Shown: one piece after another, positions 44,113-54,519 of the stretch
How the letters are laid out: each line of letters starts with the position of its first letter
How positions within the stretch are numbered: position 1 is the stretch's first letter
Assembly: GCA_947044365.1 (NCBI GenBank)
Contig: OX345647.1
Span: forward strand, 2,626,001 to 2,690,000
From: Petrosia ficiformis
Lineage: Eukaryota; Porifera; Demospongiae; Haplosclerida; Petrosiidae
Length of the DNA: 64,000 bases
Reading direction: 5' to 3'
Program-made: the position numbers and the translations under genes
Notes under the pieces: model-generated
What the model saw: only the letters and a program-made list of their open reading frames with translations
Databases searched by the model: none
What the model was told of the DNA's origin: nothing

Positions 44113-44367
44113 TCTGTCGCAAAATTTGAAAATTGAGTTTTTATCACACGTGAATAGAGCGTTAAGTTAGCTTTCATTTGGTATATTATACGTCCTGAAC
44201 AAATATAATACGAAGGAACAGCAAGCGCTTAAACCGTTGGCACTAAAAATCTACCATTTGGAGAAAAACGCAATTAAAGTATAACATGTAGTAACATCAT
44301 TAACTCCGTAAATTACCTTTGTTTATAAATGCACGTGACATTTTCCACGTGTTTGAACAGAACAAAA

Positions 44368-44412
44368 TGGAGCATCATCAGTATCTTTCAGAAATCTTCT
44401 TCAATCGTCATG
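44368..44412 (+). other. Possible short first exon in the transposon
   Basis: ATG at 44,368 encodes MEHHQYLSEIFFNRH and runs directly into a strong donor gtaagt at 44,413. A downstream partner exon could be in 45,055-45,277. No similarity recognised. Confidence 0.3.
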
Positions 44413-45054
44413 TAAGTAACTCATTATACATGTTATAATCATTCATTATACTTTAATGAAACATTAGTTAATATTAGAATAAAATATGAAGCAGGGTTTT
44501 TTGTATGCAATCTGTTTTCTTCTGTGATAACTCTCCTATAGTGATGTAGAAAGAAATAATATTTTTCATGGAATTTAGGGACTTACCTAGCCTTTTAGTG
44601 ACCCTCTTCATCTTTAGCTGAAACATATACCTACATAAAGTATATTTACTGTTAATGTCTTATTTAACAGGTCAAGTTTATTTTCAGGACCCACAAGTTT
44701 CAAGAATTATCTGTATACAAAACACAACTAGTATTCATGAATAATTATTTCCCATTCATGTCTTTATTTCCATCATTCACTGTTGTATATGCTTATTGAT
44801 TAATAAATTTTAATTGTTTTGATATAATTATAATGTATTAACTTTAATTGTCAACTCACAGTTTTCATGATCACTGATATGGTAGGTATGTCCTTCAACT
44901 TCTTGATTAGTTCATCTTGCTCCCTTTCTTCATAGTTTTTACAGAGTATACCAGCAGAATTATGTTGCCATGTTTCACGGTTGTTTTCCGTAATTGAAAT
45001 GTGGAAACTTAGTTACGTAATGATGTCATAATTATCCATAGTAACGCGATTGTA

Positions 45055-45411
45055 ATGCTTCATAGCAACAACAAAACTGGTTTATATCATGAATATGATT
45101 ATAGCCATGTGGCCTTTCTGACCTTCTTTCAAGAGGTCACGTCTAGAGCTTTCGCTCAAACTTTGTTGTGCGTCTATGTGATTTTCCTTTCTGGAGTTAT
45201 GAACACGGAAGTAATTGAGAATGACTACCACAGAGGACACTTTACTGGAGTTCCAGAAGTTTTTTCAAGTAAAATAGGTATGTATTATAGTGGTGTTTTG
45301 TTAATACTAAAATGTTTTTGTGTAGCTATGATGCCACGTTTTTCTTTCCTCACTAAAATAGAGGACAAAGTTACTGTGTGTTGTGAATGTAATGTGTGCA
45401 ATGTTAAATGA
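45055..45411 (+). other. Unassigned open frame in the transposon, 118 codons
   Basis: Plus-strand frame convergent with the minus-strand transposase-like gene. The middle (TEVIENDYHRGHFTGVPEVF) has a protein-like mix and is followed by a donor-like gtatgt at about 45,278. It may be a second gene of the element. No family recognised. Confidence 0.3.
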
Positions 45412-46132
45412 TAATTTAAAATTATAGTTTACAACTGCTTTTCCTTTGGTGGTTGTGGTGCTAAGTGTATGTTCTCTGGATCAATTCGAAGGAGATGCTC
45501 TTGCATAACTCTTGTTGGGAATAGAGACATACGATCTTTCGATTGAATTAAAAGATGCATGGATACTTTCAGCACCCTGTTCTCCAAGGAATCCCATAGC
45601 AAATTTCCATTTTTGTATTTGTGGAATAAGATGATTTTCCATCATGTGCATCTTTGGTGTAACAGATGCATCAGGAAATTCCTTACGATAGTAAGTCATG
45701 AAGTTGACTAAAGAGATTTCTGTTAAAAAGAAAGGATATAGTAACACTTATGTTTGTATTTACGTTGTTTTGTTTTACCTAACTTCTGTAAATTGTCTTC
45801 TTCTATTTCTTTGCTGTTATAGAAAGAGTGACATTCACTCAGAAGATTGAATGCTTTTGAGAATTTAGTACAAATTCTTTGCGATTCAGGGGTGAGAGTT
45901 GGACATATTGAATTGGCAAGATGTACAGGTGCGTCACATAGAATAGTGATGTTTTCAGGCTATAGAGATTGTTGTGTAACGTGTATGCTAGAATATAATT
46001 ATGCACAGTCTTGTACCTTAAGAGTTCTATGTACATGGTTTCCAACAAATGTTCCGGAATAGTATGCTTGCCGTTGTACATTAAATGTAGCTAGTGTCTC
46101 ATCCAGGCAATGGACAAATGGCCCTTCTTCCC

Positions 46133-46266
46133 TGTGATGACTTTACGAACTGTCACCCAGATTAATGTGGATAACACAAAGAGAAGACTATTATAACAAT
46201 AAAGGATATACAGATACACAGCATGCTACTGAGCATGGTCAGAACATAAACATATTCATTACTACA
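46133..46266 (-). repeat. 3' LTR of the Gypsy element
   Basis: Same 134 bp as the 5' LTR with one substitution. Immediately inside it, on the minus strand, is the purine-rich AAGGGGGGAGGATG. Confidence 0.93.
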
Positions 46267-46281
46267 CATCCTCCCCCCTTA
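46267..46281 (-). other. Polypurine tract of the Gypsy element
   Basis: The minus strand reads TAAGGGGGGAGGATG directly before the 3' LTR, the expected primer site for plus-strand DNA synthesis. Confidence 0.8.
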
Positions 46282-46334
46282 CAAAAAAAAAATTATCAAC
46301 ACATTTACTATTACTGTTAGTCCTGTTATTAGAA

Positions 46335-47918
46335 TCAATGAGATAAATAAGGGTGGGATCTTTCAGGTGGGTACCGTACTCTTTGAGGATAACGACGGAC
46401 AGAACTATTGTCATTCGTAGTGTTACGATGATCATTTGATTGTTGATTAGTAGACGAATCAGGTGGAACAATGTCAATTGTACTTCTCATAGTTGGGTAC
46501 TCCCAGTCGTTAGAATCAACATCCTGTATCTTTAAATTACATTCCAGTATTTGATCGACATGTCTCTTCCAGACAATAGAATTATCAACTTTCACTAAGT
46601 ATGTTAAATTACCCTTCTTTTCAAGTATAATTCCAGGTATCCATTTAGGGTCACTGTTACGATAACTTCGAACCATTACGTTTTGACCAACGATAAAAAT
46701 TCTTGAACGAGAATGAGAGTCATGATTATATTTCTGATTTGCTTGTTGATTTAATACATTGCTTTCTTGATTAGGTTTAAGAAGATCTAGTCTTGTACGT
46801 AAGGATCGTTTTAGCATTAGTTCACAATGGGGTCTACCTGTAGTAGAATGAGGTATCGAACGATAACGAAGTAGAAAATTAGAGAGAGAATGCTGAGATG
46901 ATAATCCATCTTGTTTACCTTTTTTAATTGCATTCTTAAAAGTTTGCACTAATCGTTCAGCCACTCCATTAGTGGAAGGGTGATAGGGGGCTGATTTAAA
47001 ATGCCTTATACCATTATTTCGTAAAAATGTAGAAAATTCTTCAGAAACAAACTGGGGTCCGTTGTCAGTTACTACTTGCTCAGGTAACCCAAATATAGAG
47101 AATATCTGCCTTAACACATCTATAGTTTTTGAACTTGAAGTGGAACTCATTTCCCAAATTTCAGGCCATTTTGAATGTGCATCAATTAATACCAAATAGG
47201 TTTTACCAAACAAGGGTCCAGCAGAATCCACATGTACTCGTTGCCATGGCTTAGCTGGCCAAACCCAGGGGCTCAAGGGAGATGATGGGGGTGAATTCTT
47301 AACAGACATGCATGCCTGGCATGATTTAGCTAATTTCTCTATGTCCTGATCAATAGCAGGCCACCAAATATATCCTCTTGCTAATTGCTTCATCTTGGTA
47401 ATGGCAAAATGACTAGTGTGTAATTCATCTAGGACCTTCCTCCTAAACTTCTGAGGTACAACTACTCTTATTCCCCACATAAGACAATTAGACTGTATTG
47501 TTAACTCGTTACATCTATTATAATACGGCTTCAATTCTATTGGCACTTCTTTAGGCCATCCATTTATAACATAATTTAGAACTTTGCTGATAAGAATATC
47601 ATTACGACTAGCTGATTGCAATTGGGAAAAGGTAACTGGTACAGTGTCAATTTGACACATATTAAAAATTGTTGAAGCTCCCTCTGAACAGGTTGATTCG
47701 TCGTGTACTAATTTTAGGGGTAACCTAGACAAGGCATCAGCATTACTGTGTGCTTTAGTTGACCTAAAGACAATTTTATAATGATATGCTGACAGTAGTA
47801 ATGCCCACCTCTGCAACCTAGCAGCAGTAAGGGAAGGAATGCCAGACTTTGGGCCAAATATGTATGTTAGAGGTTTGTTCCCTACCAATAAGGTACTGAT
47901 TAAACTTTTTAATGCCAA
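46335..47918 (-). CDS. Gypsy RNase H end and integrase, 527 codons (downstream of the frame break)
   Basis: The first real homology is NKPLTYIFGPKSGIPSL at residue 14, the continuation of RNase H after the deletion, so the ATG at 47,918 is not a true start. Integrase: zinc-binding His167/His170 and Cys200/Cys203 (SCQAC), then catalytic Asp231 (VHVDSAGP), Asp285 (VTDNGPQF) and Glu321 (GVAERLV), with the typical 35-residue D-E spacing. A C-terminal GPY/F-like module (DPKWIPGIILEKKGNLTYLV) follows. No chromodomain is evident. The frame ends about 70 bp before the 3' LTR. Confidence 0.93.
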   Translation of the reverse strand: MALKSLISTLLVGNKPLTYIFGPKSGIPSLTAARLQRWALLLSAYHYKIVFRSTKAHSNADALSRLPLKLVHDESTCSEGASTIFNMCQIDTVPVTFSQLQSASRNDILISKVLNYVINGWPKEVPIELKPYYNRCNELTIQSNCLMWGIRVVVPQKFRRKVLDELHTSHFAITKMKQLARGYIWWPAIDQDIEKLAKSCQACMSVKNSPPSSPLSPWVWPAKPWQRVHVDSAGPLFGKTYLVLIDAHSKWPEIWEMSSTSSSKTIDVLRQIFSIFGLPEQVVTDNGPQFVSEEFSTFLRNNGIRHFKSAPYHPSTNGVAERLVQTFKNAIKKGKQDGLSSQHSLSNFLLRYRSIPHSTTGRPHCELMLKRSLRTRLDLLKPNQESNVLNQQANQKYNHDSHSRSRIFIVGQNVMVRSYRNSDPKWIPGIILEKKGNLTYLVKVDNSIVWKRHVDQILECNLKIQDVDSNDWEYPTMRSTIDIVPPDSSTNQQSNDHRNTTNDNSSVRRYPQRVRYPPERSHPYLSH

Positions 47919-50280
47919 ATATAATGGATAGTCCTTCTTTCTCTATTTGTGAGTAGTTTTTTTCAGCATTTGACAATGACCTAGAGGCGAAGGCTATGGG
48001 TTTTTCACTACCATCACTATAACGATGAGAAAGGACTGCTCCTAGTCCATATTGAGAGGCGTCAGTTGCTAGTTGAATTGGTAGTGAAGGATCATAATGT
48101 GTTAATACTTCAGATGATATTAATTTTTCTCTAGCTAAGTCTACAGCTTCATCACAGGCTAGTGACCACTCCCACTTTGATGAGTGCTTCAAAAGATTAT
48201 TAAGAGGTTGTAATATAGAGGCAAGATTTGGTATAAATTTACCATAATAATTAATTAAGCCAAGGTAGGCTCTCAATTCAGTTACATTACTGGGCTTGGG
48301 GGCATTAACAATAGCATCTACTTTATCTTGTTTAACATGTAACCCCTGAGCATCAATCACATGACCTAAATATTCAACGCTATCACACATAAACTTACAC
48401 TTCTCCTTTTTGAGTGTTATACCGTGATACTTTAGTCTCCTTAGGACTTCTCCGAGATTTGATATGTGTTCTTGATCGGTTGCTCCTGTTACTAATATGT
48501 CGTCAATGTAACAAATGATTCGAGGAATGCCTTGCAATATAATGTCCATTGTCCGTTGAAAAACAGCAGGTGCTGAGGCAATCCCAAACGGAAGTCTGGT
48601 ATATCTGTAAAGCCCACGATGTGTATTTATAGTAACTAAATCTTTAGAGTCGTCATCCAATAACATTTGCTGGTATGCCTGGGATAAATCCAATTTGGTA
48701 AATTTGTTTCCACCAGTGACTGCTGTAAATAACTCCTCTGGCTTGGGTAGTGGATATTGGTCAATTTCGAGCAGGGGATTCAAGTTCACTTTGTAGTCTC
48801 CGCATACACGAATTCCACCATCTTTTTTTGGAACTGGGACAATCGGGGCTGCCCACTCACTATAAATGACAGGTTCTATTATCCCTACAGATTGAAGTTT
48901 ATCAAGTTCTTTTTCAATACCTGGTTTAAGAGCAAAAGGAACTGTACGAGGCCTCCAGAACTTTGGTTTAGCTCCTTCTTTAAGTTTTAACTTTGCTTTA
49001 TACTGGGTCATTGTTCCGAGTTTACTACTAAAAACATCACCATACTTCCTAATTAAAGTTTCAACGGGATCTGTAACGAGTGAGGTATGAAATACCTTAT
49101 GCCAATTTAATTTCAAACAAGTAAGCCAATTTCTTCCCATTAAAGCTGGCCCATCACCTTTAACTACTACTAAGGTTAGTGTATCCTTCTGGTCTTCATA
49201 TGTGACCTGGGCATTAAACTCCCCAACTACTATCATACTTTCAGAGGTATAGGTTTTAAGTTTTACATTAGATTTATGCAACTGGTACTTCGAAAATTTA
49301 TCTTGATACTCAACCTCTGAGATTAATGAGACAGCAGCTCCAGTGTCAACTTCCATTGGTAACACTTCACCACCAATAGTGACAGATACACGAATTGGTT
49401 TATTACTTTCTCTGGAAATCGTGAACAGTGCTACATCTTTAGAATCTGGTATTTCTTCAGGTACTTCCTGTGCTGTTTCTAAATATTTTGTTCTCCCATA
49501 TTTGTGTGCCATATTGGAATTACTGGAGGATCGTGACGATGAGAGTTTAAAATGTCGATTACTAGGTCTGTTATCTTGAAACGTTTTCTTACTCCTACAA
49601 ACAGACTTAAGATGTCCTCGTTTACTACAATTATGGCATTCCATATCTTTATACTTACAGAAATTAGCTGTGTGGTTTGATTTGCCACACCTATAACAAG
49701 AGATACTCTGACATACTTTATTAACTTCATTACTCTGGCCGACAGTGTCATTCTTCATTGCTAAAGCTTGTTTGTCCACAGATTCAATACCTTGGGCTAT
49801 TTCGACTGCCTTTGCAAATGTCAGGTCAGTTTCTGCTAGTAGTCTTTTCTGCATGGGCTCTTTCCTCAACCTGCAGACAAAACGATCTCTGAGGGCGTCA
49901 TCCAAATAGTTCTCAAACTTGCAATGGGTAGATAATCGTTTCAGTTCAGCCACGAACTCTGCCACCGTTTCTCTTTCTCTCTGATCCCACTTGTGAAATT
50001 GGAACCTTTCGGCAATCACCGAGGGTGTGGGGTGAAAATGTTTCTTTAACACGGCTATAATATCTCTTAGGTTCTTTTCACTAGGAACATCAGGCATCAT
50101 TAGGTCCCTTACTAAGGAATAGGTCTTTTTACCTATTATGCTCAGAAAGACAGGCACCTTTTTATTCTCTGGTACTTCATTAGCCAGAAAAAACAACTCT
50201 ACTCTTTCAATATAGAGCGAAAACGAATCGACAGCAGGATCAAACTCCTGTATATGCCCATATGCTCCTTTGAATGCCAT
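47818..50280 (-). CDS. Gypsy gag-protease-RT-RNase H(partial) polyprotein, 820 codons
   Basis: ATG at 50,280. Residues 1-185 are a Gag-like region. Two zinc knuckles follow: CYRCGKSNHTANFC near 195-208 and CHNCSKRGHLKSVC near 215-228. The protease carries VDTGAAVSLIS near 311-321. Reverse transcriptase has RVCGDYK, KLDLSQAYQQM and the catalytic YIDD near residue 595. RNase H begins with LATDASQYGLGAVLSH. Gag and pol are in one frame without a programmed shift. After YLIGR the frame changes and the ORF ends in unrelated codons; the short segment that normally carries the conserved TDH motif is absent, so a small deletion near 47,895 has broken this copy. Confidence 0.93.
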   Translation of the reverse strand: MAFKGAYGHIQEFDPAVDSFSLYIERVELFFLANEVPENKKVPVFLSIIGKKTYSLVRDLMMPDVPSEKNLRDIIAVLKKHFHPTPSVIAERFQFHKWDQRERETVAEFVAELKRLSTHCKFENYLDDALRDRFVCRLRKEPMQKRLLAETDLTFAKAVEIAQGIESVDKQALAMKNDTVGQSNEVNKVCQSISCYRCGKSNHTANFCKYKDMECHNCSKRGHLKSVCRSKKTFQDNRPSNRHFKLSSSRSSSNSNMAHKYGRTKYLETAQEVPEEIPDSKDVALFTISRESNKPIRVSVTIGGEVLPMEVDTGAAVSLISEVEYQDKFSKYQLHKSNVKLKTYTSESMIVVGEFNAQVTYEDQKDTLTLVVVKGDGPALMGRNWLTCLKLNWHKVFHTSLVTDPVETLIRKYGDVFSSKLGTMTQYKAKLKLKEGAKPKFWRPRTVPFALKPGIEKELDKLQSVGIIEPVIYSEWAAPIVPVPKKDGGIRVCGDYKVNLNPLLEIDQYPLPKPEELFTAVTGGNKFTKLDLSQAYQQMLLDDDSKDLVTINTHRGLYRYTRLPFGIASAPAVFQRTMDIILQGIPRIICYIDDILVTGATDQEHISNLGEVLRRLKYHGITLKKEKCKFMCDSVEYLGHVIDAQGLHVKQDKVDAIVNAPKPSNVTELRAYLGLINYYGKFIPNLASILQPLNNLLKHSSKWEWSLACDEAVDLAREKLISSEVLTHYDPSLPIQLATDASQYGLGAVLSHRYSDGSEKPIAFASRSLSNAEKNYSQIEKEGLSIIFGIKKFNQYLIGREQTSNIHIWPKVWHSFPYCC

Positions 50281-50293
50281 CCTTCGTCGCCAA
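50281..50293 (-). other. Primer-binding-site region of the Gypsy element
   Basis: The minus strand directly after the 5' LTR reads TTGGCGACGAAGG, a TGG-starting sequence expected to pair with a tRNA 3' end; the tRNA was not identified. The gag ATG follows with no gap, so the leader is exceptionally short. Confidence 0.6.
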
Positions 50294-50427
50294 TGTGATG
50301 ACTTTACGAACTGTCACCCAGATTAATGTGGATAACACAAAGAGAAGACTATTATAACAATAAAGGATATACAGATACACAGCATGCTACTGAGCATGCT
50401 CAGAACATAAACATATTCATTACTACA
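50294..50427 (-). repeat. 5' LTR of the Gypsy element
   Basis: Read on the minus strand it begins TGTAGTAATG and ends CATCACA (TG...CA). It is 134 bp, unusually short for Gypsy LTRs, which usually run to a few hundred bases. Confidence 0.93.
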
Positions 50428-51971
50428 TTCCCTAGCAAATAGTTTTAAATCTTTTTCCAATACTTGTATTCGCTTGTCCTATAATTTTGCATTGATTTCA
50501 TACAGGTTACTATAATATCGACAAGTTAAACTTACTATCTCAGCAATTAGTCTCCTGTTGTACAAAGCAATTTCTTCAAGAGATTTGATTTGTGGACTTT
50601 CACCAAGTACTGATAGTAGAGTGATAAATTGTTCTGCTGCCATTACCTCATTCTCAGCAGTGACTCTGTCATTTAGAAGGGATGTTTTTTGTTCCAGTTT
50701 TGATCTGTATTCTTGGAAGGGTATGGGTGTGCATGTTTCATTAATAACTGACATGTCTCTGCTTGCCAACATCAAATCTAATGTATGACATTCGTCTTCA
50801 AGAAGAGTAAACATACGATGGAACAGACCAAGTGAGATATGAAGACCAGGTAAACAAACCTTTTGAAGATAATTAATCTACCATTTACACTATTATAACA
50901 ATTATGTATGTATTTATACCTGTAGTAGGGGAATTTGGAAAAATGGTTTCTGTAGAACATTGTTGAAAAATTTTACGCTTTTCGGGTTTCCTCCAGATTG
51001 GAGGAATTTTTGATGGTCAGATTCCATTGATGATAGGGATTGTAAAGGAAAGGACTCATTGTCTTTAAATGTTTCTCTGGGAGCTAGGCACCATAAACAG
51101 CAATGCCGCCCTGAATAAGTTATTTAAATAGTGATAATTTAGGCAATAAGGGGTAAGATACCTGAAGCTCCTGAGATTCCGTACATCTTACACAGGAACT
51201 CATAGTCTCCACTAAGAAATACTCGAAACTGCTTTCCCCTTATAATTATAATAATTTTAGAGAATGGTTAAACATATTGATAAAACATACCTCCATTCTG
51301 TTTGTTGTAGTTCGTTAACCTGTTCACTGTAGCGATCAAGAGCTACATGGAGATTAAAAAGTGTATCTACAGCTTGAAATGCTGTAAAAACACAGGTGTT
51401 GTGAACAGAATTTGGATTTTCAACATTTAGGATTTGAAAGTTCATTTTAAAGGATGAACCACCCTTATCACCTCCAAGTTTAACCCAGATTTCGTTGGAA
51501 GGAATCCTATCGCTATGCCAGGTCAGTTTGTTTAATCTACAATTACAAGAATAAGTGACACTGACTGTGTAATTATAATATATATAACCTGTCATATATA
51601 TATAACCTGTCATTCTTCTCAAGTAAATCAATTATTTATTTTATTTTTTAGATGTGGAATATAGCAGTTATATTTCCTCAATGCTGATTAGTTTTTCATA
51701 GTACTAGTTTCAGTACAAATACAAAAACGCTAATATAGTATTATACACCTGTGAAATAACAGATGTTGTTTACATGATAAGATAAAGAGAGAGACACATG
51801 TCCAGAAATAAATCCGGAACAGCTGGGGCTTATCATATAATTAAATGTTGTTTACTTTCAGAATAAATACTATGTACACAAATTTATACAAAGTTATATT
51901 TATACAAAGTTATATTTACTGTTACTATTACTATTACCTTAAAAATGAGCACGTTACTATTTATATTACCT

Positions 51972-53985
51972 AAGTCAATGTAATATACTATTACTATTAC
52001 TAAGTCAATGTAATATACTATTACTATTACTAAGTCAATGTAATATACTATTACTATTACTAAGTCAATGTAATATACTATTACTATTACTATTACTAAG
52101 TCAATGTAATATACTATTACTATTACTAAGTCAATGTAATATACTATTACTATTACTATTACTATTACTAAGTCAATGTAATATACTATTACTATTACTA
52201 AGTCAATGTAATATACTATTACTATTACTAAGTCAATGTAATATACTATTACTATTACTATTACTAAGTCAATGTAATATACTATTACTATTACTAAGTC
52301 AATGTAATATACTATTACTATTACTATTACTAAGTCAATGTAATATACTATTACTATTACTAAGTCAATGTAATATACTATTACTATTACTATTACTAAG
52401 TCAATGTAATATACTATTACTATTACTAAGTCAATGTAATATACTATTACTATTACTAAGTCAATGTAATATACTATTACTATTACTAAGTCAATGTAAT
52501 ATACTATTACTATTACTAAGTCAATGTAATATACTATTACTATTACTATTACTAAGTCAATGTAATATACTATTACTATTACTAAGTCAATGTAATATAC
52601 TATTACTATTACTAAGTCAATGTAATATACTATTACTATTACTAAGTCAATGTAATATACTATTACTATTACTAAGTCAATGTAATATACTATTACTATT
52701 ACTATTACTAAGTCAATGTAATATACTATTACTATTACTAAGTCAATGTAATATACTATTACTAAGTCAATGTAATATACTATTACTATTACTAAGTCAA
52801 TGTAATATACTATTACTATTACTAAGTCAATGTAATATACTATTACTATTACTATTACTAAGTCAATGTAATATACTATTACTATTACTAAGTCAATGTA
52901 ATATACTATTACTATTACTAAGTCAATGTAATATACTATTACTATTACTATTACTAAGTCAATGTAATATACTATTACTATTACTAAGTCAATGTAATAT
53001 ACTATTACTATTACTATTACTAAGTCAATGTAATATACTATTACTATTACTAAGTCAATGTAATATACTATTACTATTACTATTACTAAGTCAATGTAAT
53101 ATACTATTACTATTACTAAGTCAATGTAATATACTATTACTATTACTAAGTCAATGTAATATACTATTACTATTACTAAGTCAATGTAATATACTATTAC
53201 TATTACTAAGTCAATGTAATATACTATTACTATTACTATTACTAAGTCAATGTAATATACTATTACTATTACTAAGTCAATGTAATATACTATTACTATT
53301 ACTATTACTAAGTCAATGTAATATACTATTACTATTACTAAGTCAATGTAATATACTATTACTATTACTAAGTCAATGTAATATACTATTACTATTACTA
53401 TTACTAAGTCAATGTAATATACTATTACTATTACTAAGTCAATGTAATATACTATTACTATTACTATTACTAAGTCAATGTAATATACTATTACTATTAC
53501 TAAGTCAATGTAATATACTATTACTATTACTAAGTCAATGTAATATACTATTACTATTACTATTACTAAGTCAATGTAATATACTATTACTATTACTATT
53601 ACTAAGTCAATGTAATATACTATTACTATTACTAAGTCAATGTAATATACTATTACTATTACTAAGTCAATGTAATATACTATTACTATTACTAAGTCAA
53701 TGTAATATACTATTACTATTACTAAGTCAATGTAATATACTATTACTATTACTAAGTCAATGTAATATACTATTACTATTACTATTACTAAGTCAATGTA
53801 ATATACTATTACTATTACTATTACTAAGTCAATGTAATATACTATTACTATTACTAAGTCAATGTAATATACTATTACTATTACTAAGTCAATGTAATAT
53901 ACTATTACTATTACTAAGTCAATGTAATATACTATTACTATTACTATTACTAAGTCAATGTAATATACTATTACTATTACCTTAA
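51972..53985. repeat. Minisatellite of 30/36-bp units, about 60 copies, inside the transposon
   Basis: Unit: aagtcaatgtaatatac followed by tattactattact, with an optional extra tattac that makes some units 36 bp. One unit (near 52,755) is shorter. Copies are otherwise almost identical. The order of 30- and 36-bp units is irregular. It occupies the place where the 5' end of the transposase-like gene should lie. Confidence 0.95.
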
Positions 53986-54370
53986 TAATAATATACTATT
54001 ACTAGTACCTTAATAATAATGTCATTTAGTAATAGTAATATACTATTACTATTTAGTAATAGTAATATACTATTACTATTAGTAATAGTAATATACTATT
54101 ACTATTACCTTAAAAATGAGTATAATACTAATGAGTATAATACTATTACTAATACCTCCTAAGTCAGTATATCACTATTACTAATACCTCCTAAGTCAGT
54201 ATATTGCTGTTACTAATACCTCCTAAGTCAGTATATCACTATTACTAATACCTCCTAAGTCAGTATATCACTATTACTAATACTTCCTAAGTCAGTATAT
54301 CACTATTACTAATACCTCCTAAGTCAGTATATCACTATTACTAATACCTCCTAAGTCAGTATATCACTAT
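53986..54370. repeat. Variant tail of the minisatellite with inverted motifs
   Basis: 54,000-54,110 holds repeated near-palindromes of tagtaatagtaata / tactattactatta. It is followed by about eight copies of a 31-32 bp unit ctaatacctcctaagtcagt + atatcactatta (54,150-54,370), a diverged relative of the main unit. Confidence 0.85.
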
Positions 54371-54519
54371 TAGCTTATGGAGCTCTCCAAGCCTCATTAA
54401 AGATATCATTTGGAAGGTTATACATTACTAATGCATTTTAAGCCAAAAAACCGTGATCGCCCATGTAACATGTAACTACACATTTTCACTCATATCTCAA
54501 ATTTATAATTTGCGACATC

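Larger units (their letters stand above)
46133..50427 (-). mobile_element. Gypsy (Ty3-type) LTR retrotransposon, 4295 bp
   Basis: Flanked by identical ttccc duplications (46,128-46,132 and 50,428-50,432). It has 134-bp LTRs, a purine tract, and a gag-protease-RT-RNase H-integrase order on the minus strand. The two LTRs differ at one visible base (gagcatggtc / gagcatgctc), so insertion is recent. It lies within a coding exon of the transposase-like gene, between codons of ...KLFARE and EGPFVHC.... Internal coding is broken once, at the RNase H region. Confidence 0.95.
45429..51536 (-). pseudogene. Broken multi-exon transposase-like gene (DDE-type features), split by a Gypsy insertion
   Basis: Minus-strand exons with GT/AG borders and agreeing phases: 51,536-51,291; 51,238-51,162; 51,110-50,920; 50,859 to the Gypsy insertion and on from 46,132 to 46,017; 45,959-45,779; 45,719-45,429. 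In order they encode VKLGGDKGGSSFKMNFQI, VFLSGDYEFLCKMYGISG, CCLWCLAPRE, PGLHISLGLFHRM, EEGPFVHCLDETLATF, YYSGTFVGNHVHR, TPKMHMMENHLIP and GFLGEQGAESIHASFN. I read Asp in GGD, Asp in GDYE, the CLWC pair after it and Glu in GEQGAES as a candidate DDE arrangement. Similar proteins occur as uncharacterised entries in sponges and cnidarians (from memory). Defects: an in-frame TAG at 50,479-50,481, a one-base insertion near 45,510, the Gypsy insertion, and no N-terminal exon found. Confidence 0.72.

Noticed and set aside
48757..49579. Plus-strand frames across the Gypsy element
   Set aside because: Shadows of the minus-strand gag-pol coding sequence.
50479..50505. A 25-bp mini-intron gtatgaaat...ttatag that would remove the TAG in the transposase-like gene
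   Set aside because: Too short for a spliceosomal intron in animals, and the sequence through it reads as a natural helix; a nonsense mutation is simpler.
51972..53985. Regular repeat-spacer look suggesting a CRISPR array
   Set aside because: There are no unique spacers; the units are contiguous near-identical 30/36-bp tandem repeats in eukaryotic DNA.
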